Part shown: one piece after another, positions 26,545 through 36,063 of the stretch | Numbering within the stretch: position 1 is the first letter of the stretch | Layout: each line of letters starts with the position of its first letter | The notes under the pieces: generated by a model | Database searches by the model: none | The model's input: only the letters and a program-made list of their open reading frames with translations | Told to the model about the DNA's origin: nothing | Translations under genes and position numbers: made by a program | Assembly: GCA_965369325.1 (NCBI GenBank) | Contig: CBDUQI010000003.1 | Coordinates: forward strand, 1-64,000 | DNA from: CBDUQI01 sp965369325 | Lineage (GTDB): Bacteria > Pseudomonadota > Gammaproteobacteria > Steroidobacterales > JBCBZW01 | Direction of reading: 5' to 3' | Length of the DNA: 64,000 bases

Positions 26545-29500
26545 CTATGGCACTGCCAGTTCGAGCTCGGTGGCGCCGTAGTTGGGCACGAACGGCGCCG
26601 TGCTGGTGCTGCCGAACGCGGTACCCAGTGAGTCGTATAGCACCGCGTCGAAGGCGTCGCCCGAGAGCGGCGTGTAGCCACCATCGATGTCCAGACTCAG
26701 GCTGGCCCCACCAAGATCGGCAGCCCCCTGGATTTCCAGCTGACCGAACTGAGTGGCGCTCAGCACGCCAAGGCTCAGGGTGCCATTGAAGTCCACATCG
26801 TTGGCGACGATGATGTCGGCGCTGGGCACGGCGCTGAGGTCGCCGTTAATCACCACCGTGCTACCGGTGATGACCAGGTCGCTGGAACTGCCATCATTCG
26901 CATTGATGTCGCCGTTGACGGTCAACGGCAGTGACGCTGTACCGATGGTCCCTTTGTCACCACTAATGGTGATGGCAGCGCCCACCGTGAGACTGCCCGC
27001 GCTGGGGCGTATCTGCGGCTCGGAGGGGATGTTGCCCGGATTGTCGAACACGATCTCGCCGTTGCCGCCCAGCGTTTGATTGCCGGCGATGAACACAAAC
27101 CCGGTGTTGACGCTGGTGCCGTTGATCACAGAGACCGAGTTGTCGTTCAACGTGAGGTTGTTGCTCACGTCAATCAACGCGCCGTTGTTCAGGCGCAAGC
27201 CAGCTCCGGAGGTGACGCCGTCGAAGATGGCGCCCGGGCTGAATACACGCACTTCCGTCACCAAGGGGTCCACTGAACCGTCGTTGAGGATCACGTTGGC
27301 CAGGGTCGGATCGCCTTCCAGTTCGATCGTGCCGCCCGCACCGTCCAGCGTGACCGCGGCGCCGCCGTTGTCCATGCTGCCGCGCAGACTCAGTCGGGCG
27401 TTGTTTTCCGCCCGCAAGGTGCCGGTGGCCTGCCAGCCAGTGCCGTGGATCTCGATCTCCGTGTTGGCCACGTCGGCCGCGACCGTGCCCTGGATGATGG
27501 TCTGCAAGCCAGCCAGTCCTACACTTCCGTAGCCACCGCGGATCAGTACCGAGGGAGCGATGGTGAGCGAGCCGGCAACCGGTTGGATGCGCGGTTCCGT
27601 CGCGATCCCGTTACCCGGGGCATTGAAGATGTAGGTGCCGCTGCCCGCCAGCGTCTGTGAGCCACCGTCGAACTCAAACCCGCTGGGTGTGCTGGAGGCG
27701 TTGATGCTGACCGTGCCATTCAGTGTGAGGCTGTCGGTGACGGTGACAATGCCGCCGTTGTCGATGGTCATGTCGGCAGTCACCGTAATGCTGTCCATCG
27801 AGGCATCGCTGCTGGTCACACGGATGTTGGTGCCGCCGGTGCCGTTGATGGTGGCATCGTTAATCGAGAATCCGCTACCAAATGTCACGTTGCCAGTCGC
27901 ACCATCCAGAGCGAAGGACTGGTTAGCGTTGTTCATCGTGCCGAACAATTCCAGCGTGCCGTTGTTCTCTGCCCGCAGCGTGTTGTTGGCACTCCAGTCA
28001 GCACCGCGGATCTCGATGCGGGTGCCACTGACGTCGGCCGCCACTGTGCCAAGCAGCGTAAGCCCGGCATCGTCGATGCCGACACTGCCGTAGCCGCCGT
28101 GAATGAACACGTTCGCGCCGATGGTAAGGTTGCCAGCGTTGATCGAATGTACCCGCGGTTCGGTGGCGACACCATTGCCTGGTGCGTTGAACAGGATCTC
28201 GGCCATGCCGGTGAGGCTCTGAGAGCCACCATCGAACTCGAACCCGGTGGGTGAGCTGCTGCCATTCACGTTGGCCAGGCCGTTCAGCGTGAGATCATCC
28301 ACGACCGTCACGATCGCAGCATTGTCCAGCCGCAGATCGGCGTTGATGATCAGTCCGTCAAACAACGCATTGGAGCTTGGAACGATCAGCGTGGTGCCCG
28401 GCGTGCCGTTGAAGGTGATATCGAACAGGCTGATGCCGCCGCCGAGGGTGACGGTGCCGCCGGCCCCATCGACTGCGACGGCGGAGCCGGCGTTGTCCAT
28501 GGTGCCGAGAAACTCCAGGCGTCCGCCGTTGGTAGCGGTGAGGGTGCCGGTCGCACTGAACGGATTGCCCGCGATCTCGATCTCAGTGGCGTTGACATCT
28601 GCGCTGACATTGCCGGCGATGCTCAGCGGTAGCGCCGGATCACCAATGCGTCCGTAGCCTCCGAAGAAGTCGACGTTGGGTCCAACGGTGAGGTTGCCTC
28701 CGTCGGTCGGGCGCACTTGTGGCTCGCTGGTGGCCCCGTTGCCGGGTGCGTTGAAAAACACATCGGCATCACCGTCGAAGGTCTGATTGCCGCTGACGAA
28801 CTGCAACCCGGTTGGCGAGCTGGTGCCATCGATGTGCACTTCACCGTTGAGCGTCAGCCCGCCGGTCACGGTCACAATGGCGGAGTTGACCATGCGCAGA
28901 CTGGCGTTGATGTCGACATTGTTAAACGCCGAATCGCTGGTGGATACCACAATGCTCGAAGCGCTTGTTTGATTGAAGGTGATGTTGTTCAGGCTGGATA
29001 GAACTGTCCCGGCGGGTACCACAGTAAAGGTGCCGCCAGCCGCATCCAGGGCGACCGCACTGCCCATGTTGTCAAACGAGCCGGCCAGCTCCAGGCGTCC
29101 GCCATTGCTGGCGCGCAGGGTGCCGGTGACTTTTGAGTTGGTCCCTGCAATCTGAATCAAGGTGCCATTGACGTCGGCAGAGACCTCGCCTGCGACGGTG
29201 GTGACAAGCTCAGGTGAGCCGATGGTGCCGTAGCCGCCACGGAAGTCGATGTCCGGGCCGATGCTCAGCGAGCCCATATTAGTCGGGCGCACGCGGGGCT
29301 CGGCTACAGCGCCGTTGCCGGGTGCGTCAAACACCACCAGACCGGTGCCATCGAGCACCTGTGCGCCGCCGTTGAAGTCGAAACCTGTCGGGCTGCTGGT
29401 GCCGGCAATGGTGGCCATCCCGTTCAGCGTCAGGTCGCCGGTGATCGTCACGATGGCGGCGTTATCCATGCGGATATTGGTGTTCAGCAATACGTTGTTA

Positions 29501-31638
29501 AAGTTGGCGTCGGCGGAGTTCACGGTCAGCGTGGAGCCGGTGCCCTGGTCGTCAAAGTTGACGTCATTGATAGTTGGCGTGTTCTCCATTCGCACAATCC
29601 CCTCTGCTGCATCCACCAACGCGCTGGCACCACCGTTGCTCATGGTGTCGCGCAGGGTGATGATGCCGCCGTTCAGCGCCTGCAGGGTGCCGGTCATCGA
29701 GTACGGATTGCCGCGCAACTCAATGCGAGCGCCACCGAAATCTGCCGAGACGGTCGCGGCAATATCAGTGACCAGCGTAGCGTCGCCAATGGTGCCGTAG
29801 CCGCCGCGGATGGTGATACCGGATGCGATGGTCAGGGCGCCGCCATTGATCGGGCGCACCTGGGGCTCGTTGGCGGCGCCATTGCCAGGCGCGTTGAAGA
29901 ACACATCGCCAACGCCTGCCAGTGTCTGGCTGCCACCATCAAACTGCAGTCCGGAGGGTGAGCTGCTGGCCTGGATTTCGACCGTCTCGTTGACGAACAG
30001 ATCGCCAGTCACCGTCACGATGCCGTCATTCTGAATCACCACATCGGCATTCAGGGTGATGCTGTCGAAGGCAGCGTCTACAGAAGTCACGGTAACTGTG
30101 CCCGCGCTGTTGATCGACTGCACGTTGGCGCCGGTCAGGCTACCGCCTGCAATCACCAGTGAATCGTTCAGCAGCAGGTTGCCGGCACTGGCAGCCACGC
30201 CTGAGCCAATGGTCACTGTCACATCTGGTGCCAGATCGATAATGGCAGCAGCCGGGAATACGGGGACCACATTGGGTGCCCAACTGGTGTTGTCGTTCCA
30301 GTTACCGCCTGCGCCGTTGATCCATGTGATAGTGCCTGGGGGGCCAGGGGGCAGGAAGAAGAAATCTTTCATGAGCTGCAGATCGATGAAGTTAACCGTG
30401 CCATCGCCGTTAAAGTCCGCGTCCGGGTCACCTGAGAAGAACACCGCCTTGAGGATGGCCAGATCTTCGAAGTTGGTAACGCCGTCGCCATTCAGGTCAG
30501 GGTCACAGAAGTTGCCGATGCCATCGCCGTCGGTATCGCGCTGGTTGGGGTTTTCCACGCCGACGCAGTTGTCGATGGGATCAGCAATGCCATCCGCATC
30601 AAAGTCCTGTTCGCCGAGTTCCGGGAACATCTCCATCACATCCTCTGCCTGCAGCGGTGGATGCTCCGGCTGCGGCTGGATCTCAACCACGATGGTTGCG
30701 GGGGCGCTGTCTAGGGTGCCGTCGTTGACCATCAGTTGCGCCAGATACACGCCGGGCACGGTAGTGGAGAATTGCGGGTTGGGTGTGTTGGCCGCCTGCA
30801 ACTGCGCGTCGTGGTCGACCGGGCCGTGCAGCAGCGTCCACTGGAAGGCAAGCAGATCGCCGTTGGCGTCGAGTGACTGTGTGCCATCCAGTTCGACAGC
30901 ATCCCCTACCAGGCCGCGCACGCGGTAACCGGACTCAGCGATCGGTGCAAGGTTGCCGGTGCTGACAATCACCTTATCGACCTCACTGGCGCCGTTGCCA
31001 TCCGTGACGGTCAGGCTCATCGTGTAGTCGCCCGCCAGATCGACGTTCAGCGCAGGGGTGGGGGAAGCGGGCTGAAACAAGCGTGCCTGGCTGCCGTCCG
31101 GCGCGCTCTGCAGGCGCCATGTATAGACGAGTGTGTCGCCATCCGGGTCGCCAGAGCGGGTGCCGTCCACAAGTGCAACGTCGCCGATCCGCGCCAGTAC
31201 ATCGGCGCCGGCGTTAGCCACCGGGCGGCTGTTGCTGGTATTGATGAGCACCTCATCGTAGGACTGATTGCCATCACGGTCGGTGACGGTGAGTTGGGCC
31301 ACGTACTGGCCGGCCAGATCTACCTCAAAGCTGCCGTACAGGCTGTGCGCGTCACGCACTTGCACCTGACTGCCTTCGGGGGCGCTGATGATCTCCCAGC
31401 GCAGTGCCAGGGGCATGGCTTGCCTGTGTGCGGAGCGACTCGCATCCAGTCGCACAACCTCACCAATGGCCACAGTGCGGTCGGTACCGGCGTGGGCGTA
31501 GGGTGTGACCGGCGCCTCTAGGGCCAGTTCAACATCCGTCGCCGCCGCGTTGGCCGCGGTTGCGATTATCAGCATGCCCGCAGCACGCAGAGCGGCTAGC
31601 GCCATGCGGTGATTAGGCGTTCGGGTGAGCGTGTTCAT
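26545..31638 (-). CDS. Giant modular secreted protein (PKD-like, TSP3, dockerin-like, six ~190-aa repeats)
   Basis: About 1697 aa. Order: signal peptide ending near ANAAATD; three PKD/REJ-like beta domains (about 45-335, e.g. VALVDGTRSGDPDGDTLVYTW); a calcium-binding thrombospondin type 3 stretch (about 340-380, DTDGDGIGNFCDPDLNGDG); two F-hand, dockerin-like loops (about 380-425, LNGDGVTNFEDLAIL and FNGDGTVNFIDLQLM); a short proline linker; and a region beginning NWNDNTSW. Six tandem repeats follow (about 510-1626), each with a core like APGNG..EPRVRP..GGYG.IG. There is no LPxTG, PEP-CTERM or autotransporter barrel at the end. The start at 31638 has GGGGGA five bases upstream; the frame is open further up but lacks a signal there. 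Probably exported by Sec and then type II secretion; function unknown. Confidence 0.85.
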   Translation of the reverse strand: MNTLTRTPNHRMALAALRAAGMLIIATAANAAATDVELALEAPVTPYAHAGTDRTVAIGEVVRLDASRSAHRQAMPLALRWEIISAPEGSQVQVRDAHSLYGSFEVDLAGQYVAQLTVTDRDGNQSYDEVLINTSNSRPVANAGADVLARIGDVALVDGTRSGDPDGDTLVYTWRLQSAPDGSQARLFQPASPTPALNVDLAGDYTMSLTVTDGNGASEVDKVIVSTGNLAPIAESGYRVRGLVGDAVELDGTQSLDANGDLLAFQWTLLHGPVDHDAQLQAANTPNPQFSTTVPGVYLAQLMVNDGTLDSAPATIVVEIQPQPEHPPLQAEDVMEMFPELGEQDFDADGIADPIDNCVGVENPNQRDTDGDGIGNFCDPDLNGDGVTNFEDLAILKAVFFSGDPDADFNGDGTVNFIDLQLMKDFFFLPPGPPGTITWINGAGGNWNDNTSWAPNVVPVFPAAAIIDLAPDVTVTIGSGVAASAGNLLLNDSLVIAGGSLTGANVQSINSAGTVTVTSVDAAFDSITLNADVVIQNDGIVTVTGDLFVNETVEIQASSSPSGLQFDGGSQTLAGVGDVFFNAPGNGAANEPQVRPINGGALTIASGITIRGGYGTIGDATLVTDIAATVSADFGGARIELRGNPYSMTGTLQALNGGIITLRDTMSNGGASALVDAAEGIVRMENTPTINDVNFDDQGTGSTLTVNSADANFNNVLLNTNIRMDNAAIVTITGDLTLNGMATIAGTSSPTGFDFNGGAQVLDGTGLVVFDAPGNGAVAEPRVRPTNMGSLSIGPDIDFRGGYGTIGSPELVTTVAGEVSADVNGTLIQIAGTNSKVTGTLRASNGGRLELAGSFDNMGSAVALDAAGGTFTVVPAGTVLSSLNNITFNQTSASSIVVSTSDSAFNNVDINASLRMVNSAIVTVTGGLTLNGEVHIDGTSSPTGLQFVSGNQTFDGDADVFFNAPGNGATSEPQVRPTDGGNLTVGPNVDFFGGYGRIGDPALPLSIAGNVSADVNATEIEIAGNPFSATGTLTATNGGRLEFLGTMDNAGSAVAVDGAGGTVTLGGGISLFDITFNGTPGTTLIVPSSNALFDGLIINADLRLDNAAIVTVVDDLTLNGLANVNGSSSPTGFEFDGGSQSLTGMAEILFNAPGNGVATEPRVHSINAGNLTIGANVFIHGGYGSVGIDDAGLTLLGTVAADVSGTRIEIRGADWSANNTLRAENNGTLELFGTMNNANQSFALDGATGNVTFGSGFSINDATINGTGGTNIRVTSSDASMDSITVTADMTIDNGGIVTVTDSLTLNGTVSINASSTPSGFEFDGGSQTLAGSGTYIFNAPGNGIATEPRIQPVAGSLTIAPSVLIRGGYGSVGLAGLQTIIQGTVAADVANTEIEIHGTGWQATGTLRAENNARLSLRGSMDNGGAAVTLDGAGGTIELEGDPTLANVILNDGSVDPLVTEVRVFSPGAIFDGVTSGAGLRLNNGALIDVSNNLTLNDNSVSVINGTSVNTGFVFIAGNQTLGGNGEIVFDNPGNIPSEPQIRPSAGSLTVGAAITISGDKGTIGTASLPLTVNGDINANDGSSSDLVITGSTVVINGDLSAVPSADIIVANDVDFNGTLSLGVLSATQFGQLEIQGAADLGGASLSLDIDGGYTPLSGDAFDAVLYDSLGTAFGSTSTAPFVPNYGATELELAVP
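26750..30107 (-). repeat. Six in-frame coding repeats of about 560-580 bp
   Basis: The segment encoding the GGYG core recurs near 29803, 29227, 28649, 28082, 27524 and, degenerate, 26948, a period of 558-578 bp. The copies are alike in protein but clearly diverged in DNA, so this is an old protein repeat rather than recent duplication. The promoter-distal sixth copy is the most divergent (SGDKGTIG in place of RGGYGTIG). Confidence 0.85.
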
Positions 31639-31913
31639 GGAGTCCCCCAAGTGGTTATTACATAAGCATCCAGGGCCAGCGGGTCGCGGTGGGTGCGGCC
31701 CCAATGGCGTTGTCTGACTTAGTAAGGCGAAAAAGGCACGCGGATCGTGCCATCGAATGTGCACACACCAGCTCCGGGGCAACCCGGCGTCGGCCAGGAC
31801 TGGCGTGATCATGGGCATTGCGTCGGGCCGTGGGTGCACCTTGCTTGAGCGATCCCGCGCTGCAGACTAAGCTTAGTGACAGGCTGTGGTGACCAGCCCT
31901 AATGGGCGCTGCG

Positions 31914-32414
31914 ATGACTCAGATCGAACGAAAACTGCACTGTTGGAAATGTTCGGCGCGTTTGCAAGAGGTGCAGATGCCGGTGAGCCGTTTTGATCGC
32001 TGTCCGCGGTGCCTGTGCGATTTGCGTGTATGCCGCGCGTGCAACTACTTTGATCCTAAAGTACTGGGGCAGTGCCGGCACGAGCGGGCCGAACGGCTGG
32101 TGGATAAGCAATTGGCAAATTTCTGCACGTACTTTCGCGCTCATCTGGGTGAATTCGCGGCGCTTGAACTGTCCGCGGCCGAGCAAGCCCAACAGGCCCT
32201 CGATGCTTTGTTTGATGCACCAGCAGGTGCACCTGATGCGCCGGCCTCAGAGGCGGGCCCCGAACCAGAGCAAAGCGTGGCATTGGATAGCCTGTTCCGT
32301 GGCGGCGCCGCAGACAAGGCGCCGGATGCAGTGGCGCCGGGCGCTAAGAGTGAGGCGGAGCTTGCGCAGGAGCAACTGGATCGACTGTTCGCGGGGCCCG
32401 ACAAGCCCGTGTAG
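31914..32414 (+). CDS. Small zinc-ribbon protein, unknown function
   Basis: About 166 aa. The N-terminal 70 residues hold eight or more cysteines in CxxC-like pairs (HCWKCSAR, DRCPRCLCDLRVCRACNYF, GQCRHERAERL and later NFC), suggesting one or two zinc-binding knuckles. The C-terminal 90 residues are Ala/Glu/Asp-rich with a twice-seen short motif (ALDALFD, ALDSLFRGG, and QLDRLFAGP at the end). No signal peptide, so cytoplasmic. A start four codons earlier at 31902 is equally possible. It stands alone, divergent from the giant secreted protein gene. Not recognised beyond the zinc ribbon. Confidence 0.75.
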   Translation: MTQIERKLHCWKCSARLQEVQMPVSRFDRCPRCLCDLRVCRACNYFDPKVLGQCRHERAERLVDKQLANFCTYFRAHLGEFAALELSAAEQAQQALDALFDAPAGAPDAPASEAGPEPEQSVALDSLFRGGAADKAPDAVAPGAKSEAELAQEQLDRLFAGPDKPV

Positions 32415-32441
32415 TGGCGCGATAGCTGCCGTACCGCTCGA

Positions 32442-33467
32442 TTAGTTGGCGTTGCCTCCGGCCAGCTGTTGTTCAACCAGCCAACCTTCCAGCAAACGCC
32501 GGGTATGGGCAGGCACGGTGTCATCCCACATGGCGGCCTCGATGGTGCTGCTGACGGCGCGCACAGCCAACGCCTGGTCCAATCCGCGCAGAAACTCAAT
32601 GGACGCCTGCACGACACGCGGCGCGTTGGATCTGAGCAATGCCGTTATGCGGGCCTCATCGGAGGTTTTGGCGGTGTGTTGCAGTGTGATGACGGACTGG
32701 GAGAGCAATCGCGGCTCATGCGTCGCAAGATCTACCTGCGCCCCCGTCTGATCAATAATCCCGCGCAGAATGTCACCCATCCAGGTCTGCTCGGAAGCGC
32801 CGTCGAATCCGCCAGCGGTCTCGACGAGATAGGATTTTAGTTCGGCGTTCAGCGCCGGATCGTTAATCACGCGCCCGACCAAGCGGGCCTGCCGCTCGCT
32901 AACGTGGCTGCGTATGGGTTCGCGCAGAAAGAACTCGCCGATCACTAGGGTACGGGTACGCGCGTCCTGACGCTGCATCAGGCGCACCAGAGTGCCTGTC
33001 AGCGCCTGTTCCCCGGCCTTGTTAAGCGGCGTTCGGGCTGTTCTGAACAGTTGGCGAATGTCTGGCAGATCTTCGAACAGGGCAGTGGTGCCTAGCCCAC
33101 GGATGCTGACGATACGCGAGCCCTTCGGGTCGATGAGCTTTTCCTCGCGTCGCTGCGGATTGCTGATGACGTTGGAATGCGCCAGCACATACGTTTGGCC
33201 CAACTCAATATCAGCTAGGGTTTGCGCGTCTGTGCGGATGCTCATTCGGGCATCACTTTGCCCAGTGAGGTTTTCCACGCATTCAAATACCACGCTGCTG
33301 CCTGGCCCACGGGCCAGCGCACGCGCGGCCATGACATGGGTTTGTTGACGGGTCAGCTCGGTGAGTGGTGGCAAGATGGGGCGCGCTGCGAAACTGCTAA
33401 GCGGCAGCCATAATACCAACAAGCACAGCAGGGGAGCGCAGAGTGAGGGAAGGCGTTTGCGGTTCAC
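32442..33467 (-). CDS. Exported protein of unknown function
   Basis: About 341 aa. The N-terminus (basic VNRKRLPS, then LCAPLLCLLVLWLPLSSFAARP) is a Sec signal peptide with cleavage near SFA. The mature part is mostly helical with no motif I recognise, e.g. LTRQQTHVMAARALA and RTRTLVIGEFFLREPIRSH. The C-terminal 120 residues look like short helical repeats. The GTG at 33467 was chosen because the upstream ATG at 33509 lies inside the T-run and stem base of the terminator of the preceding gene, and the signal peptide begins right after this GTG. It lies 87 nt below the stop of a larger exported protein, but the terminator between them suggests separate transcription. Confidence 0.7.
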   Translation of the reverse strand: MNRKRLPSLCAPLLCLLVLWLPLSSFAARPILPPLTELTRQQTHVMAARALARGPGSSVVFECVENLTGQSDARMSIRTDAQTLADIELGQTYVLAHSNVISNPQRREEKLIDPKGSRIVSIRGLGTTALFEDLPDIRQLFRTARTPLNKAGEQALTGTLVRLMQRQDARTRTLVIGEFFLREPIRSHVSERQARLVGRVINDPALNAELKSYLVETAGGFDGASEQTWMGDILRGIIDQTGAQVDLATHEPRLLSQSVITLQHTAKTSDEARITALLRSNAPRVVQASIEFLRGLDQALAVRAVSSTIEAAMWDDTVPAHTRRLLEGWLVEQQLAGGNAN

Positions 33468-33498
33468 GCTGGGGGAGCCTCTCGGTAAGAATGGTGGA

Positions 33499-33536
33499 TA
33501 AAAAAACAAAGAGGCCCTCGCGATGAGGGCCCCTTT
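33499..33536 (-). terminator. Rho-independent terminator
   Basis: On the minus strand a 12-bp stem (AAAGGGGCCCTC with GAGGGCCTCTTT, one G-U pair, 5-base loop) is followed by GTTTTTTTA. It starts 18 nt after the stop of the 645-aa-class exported protein and ends that transcript. Confidence 0.9.
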
Positions 33537-33553
33537 GCTCGTACTACACGCGC

Positions 33554-35512
33554 TTAGAACGTGGTGGTGCTGATGTTACTCAGATCGCAGCTGGCCAGAT
33601 CAAGTGCCTGGAAGCTCACCACACGCCCGGCGATACCGCCCGGAATGTTACGCGAGAAGGTAGCGTCGCCATTGCCGTTGCCGGTGCCAGAGCCAATGAT
33701 GCGCGCATTGGACAGGCCGACATTGACCGAGCAACTGCCCACGCTTACCGCAGTGGAGCCAGTGCTGAAACCGAAGTACAGCAGCTGCAGCGTGTTGGCG
33801 CTGCCATCGGTGCTGCCCCAGGTATTTACCTGGCCGGCAACGCCGGGGCTGGCTTGGCCCAGGGTGTACTCATCTACCGGCGGTGGGTCATCGCCACAGC
33901 TCGGGAAGTTGAAGGCACACACGCGGGTGTTCCACTCGAAGCTGCCGGTCTGTACGACATACTCCTGGAAGGAGTAGAAGGTGCACTGGTCCTCCGGATC
34001 GAGACTGGTGCTGGAGTAATCACCCCAACGACCGCCACCGGTCTGCGCGCCCGTGCCAACCACACAAGCCGTTTCGTTCTGCAGGGTGCCTGCGGGATCG
34101 CCAACTTCGCGGCCGGTAACATAAACCGACGGGAACTCGTTGTTGGCGGCGCGGGTGTAGCCCATGCCAAGGTTACCGTTCTGATCCAGCGTCACCGAAC
34201 CCATCCAGCGCTCACGGCCATCATTCGGCGCATAAGTGCCGGTGTCGATGATGCTGATCGCGTTGTAGTTGTCCACGTCCAGAATCGCCCAGCGCATGCC
34301 GGCACGATCGCCACCCGCGTCCACGGTGTGAGCGACAGCCAGCTGATGCTCGCCACCGATGTCAGAGTGCGCTGCACGGTACATGGTGAAGAAGGCCAAC
34401 GTGTCCAGTGAGGAGCCACCCGGTACCGAAACATTGCCCAGGTTGTCGTCAAAGTTAGGCACGCTCAGGTTGGGCAGACTGCTAAAGCTACCGGCCGCAG
34501 GGAAGTTCTCGCAGAACTCGAAGAAGCGGTAGGTAGAGGGCGCCTGAGCAACGGTAAACAGCGGGCACGCGCCGCCCGGTGCGAGCGAGCCGTTTTCAAC
34601 GTGACCGGGCTGGATGCCATCGTACTGGCTGAAACCGCCGGGCAGGGCAACGGTGGTGAAACCGGCTGATCCTGGGCTGGCGCCTAGCATGTCGTCGCGA
34701 TCGAACAGAACCGCGGTGATGTCACGCGACTGGAACGGGTTCGATTGCGGGGTGAAGTTACGACCGGTGTAGGTGTAGGCGCTCTGGCTGCCATCGGCGC
34801 TTACCCACATGCCAATTTTGGGGTAATCGTTGAACGCGTTAGGCTCAACGGTAAACTCGAAGCGGGTGTAACCGCTGGTCGGGTCTTCGCCGTCAGAGAT
34901 GGCAAAACACTGCACACCATCAAACGGGGCGAATTGACTGAATACCCAGCGGCCGGCTTCGTGATCGTAGATCACAATCGGGTCGCCAGAGTTGTTGGTC
35001 TGGCAAGGGCCACCAAAGCCTGCCCAGAAGGTGTTGCCGGCAAACGGACCCTGCGGGTTGCTGCCATCTTTGTTGGATACACGCCAGACCAGGTTCACGT
35101 AAGACACGGCGTGGACCATGCCCACATCGCCATTGGTGTCCGGCGGCTGTACGCGCCCGCCGATAACAGCCTGGTTGTCGTCACTGGAGGGACCGGCGAA
35201 ACTGGCGACCAGGCCAGGAGCGCGCGTGGGGTTGTGGCCGCGTGCCGCCAGGGGATCTTCTACATCAACCGCCCGGTTCGGGTCTTTGAAGACGCGTTCC
35301 AGCTGGTTAGGAATTTCGTAGGTGGTGCCGCGGCGCTCCGGCGCGGGCAGCATGGCAGACAGCTCTGCCAGCGATTTGGAGGTGTGATCAACACGTGTGA
35401 CCTTACCTACCGACGCCTCCTGCGCGAGCGCAGGTGTAGCGATAGCGCACGCGGTGGCCAGCGCCGTCAGCGCAAGCCCGCGTATCGCGGTTATCTGTAG
35501 CGGATTTTTCAT
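33554..35512 (-). CDS. Large exported protein of unknown function (beta-rich, propeller-like)
   Basis: A 652-aa protein with a clear signal peptide (MKNPLQITAIRGLALTAL... ending PALAQE). The mature part has repeated aromatic and DG/DP-rich strands (GGRVQPPDTNGDVG, NSGDPIVIYDHEAGRWVFSQF, DVDNYNAISIIDTGTY, RWMGSVTLDQNGNLGMGY), consistent with a beta-propeller-like body of about 100-520. A beta-sandwich-like C-terminus follows, with GSGTGNGNGDATFSRNIPGG. Several cysteine pairs suggest disulfides, and there is no anchoring signal. A GGGG-rich ribosome-binding site precedes the ATG. No enzyme motif was found. It may be secreted like the giant protein nearby. Confidence 0.75.
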   Translation of the reverse strand: MKNPLQITAIRGLALTALATACAIATPALAQEASVGKVTRVDHTSKSLAELSAMLPAPERRGTTYEIPNQLERVFKDPNRAVDVEDPLAARGHNPTRAPGLVASFAGPSSDDNQAVIGGRVQPPDTNGDVGMVHAVSYVNLVWRVSNKDGSNPQGPFAGNTFWAGFGGPCQTNNSGDPIVIYDHEAGRWVFSQFAPFDGVQCFAISDGEDPTSGYTRFEFTVEPNAFNDYPKIGMWVSADGSQSAYTYTGRNFTPQSNPFQSRDITAVLFDRDDMLGASPGSAGFTTVALPGGFSQYDGIQPGHVENGSLAPGGACPLFTVAQAPSTYRFFEFCENFPAAGSFSSLPNLSVPNFDDNLGNVSVPGGSSLDTLAFFTMYRAAHSDIGGEHQLAVAHTVDAGGDRAGMRWAILDVDNYNAISIIDTGTYAPNDGRERWMGSVTLDQNGNLGMGYTRAANNEFPSVYVTGREVGDPAGTLQNETACVVGTGAQTGGGRWGDYSSTSLDPEDQCTFYSFQEYVVQTGSFEWNTRVCAFNFPSCGDDPPPVDEYTLGQASPGVAGQVNTWGSTDGSANTLQLLYFGFSTGSTAVSVGSCSVNVGLSNARIIGSGTGNGNGDATFSRNIPGGIAGRVVSFQALDLASCDLSNISTTTF

Positions 35513-36063
35513 CCCCGGACCCCTTGTATATTAGAGAGTAGGTTTATGTAGAGAGTAGTGTGTTACTGGATACAACGACATGCAGACGCCTCCGCTGTTT
35601 CTCAGGGTCGGTCATGGTACCGGAATGTTTGAACAGGTGCTGACGCGCCCGTTATGTCTATCCGCCTGTCGTTACGTCCCGACAGCAACGGCCCCAAAAT
35701 TCCGTCCAGCCTCGCCTGAGTTGTGTGAACAGCTTGAGCGGTCTGCAATCGCAGACGCAGCTTGCGCCAAATTCACGGGCAAGTGGTTTCCGAAGTGTTT
35801 CCGGAAGGACACATTTGTATCCGCAGCCGTCGCGGCAAGCATCCGGCGGGGCGTATGCCCACGGCGGGCTGCGATCAACCGCCACCCACGCGAAGGGGGG
35901 GGCTCCGCCGGCAGCGCCGCTGCGGAGCAGGCGCCACGGGGCAGGCGGTGGCCGCGTGCAATCGGCCGTTATCCGGGCTAGGGTGTGCGCTGGCTGCGCT
36001 TTGCCCGCCGATGGGGCGCTGTGCGAAGCACCCCGTACTGATCTTTGAGCTGAGGAGTGATCT
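35513..36063. promoter_or_regulatory. 551-bp divergent intergenic region with direct repeats and hairpins
   Basis: No gene is supported here; the open frames overlap one another on both strands and lack ribosome-binding sites. Directly upstream of the minus-strand exported protein is a direct repeat TAGAGAGTAG at 35532-35541 and 35549-35558 (17-nt period). A 6-bp hairpin GTCTGC-AATC-GCAGAC is at 35742-35757, and a strong GC hairpin (11 bp with a small bulge) is at 35902-35928. The M19 dipeptidase ribosome-binding site GAGGAG is at 36052-36057. A small RNA is possible but not demonstrable. Confidence 0.4.

Noticed and set aside
26750..30107. Regular DNA repeats that could look like a CRISPR or satellite array
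   Set aside because: The ~570-bp period is far too long for CRISPR, the copies are in frame inside one large gene and differ throughout in DNA, so they are protein repeats.
30056..30928. 290-aa open frame on the plus strand inside the giant secreted protein gene
   Set aside because: It is antisense to a well-supported coding region; its Ser/Pro-rich composition mirrors the repeats and there is no ribosome-binding site.
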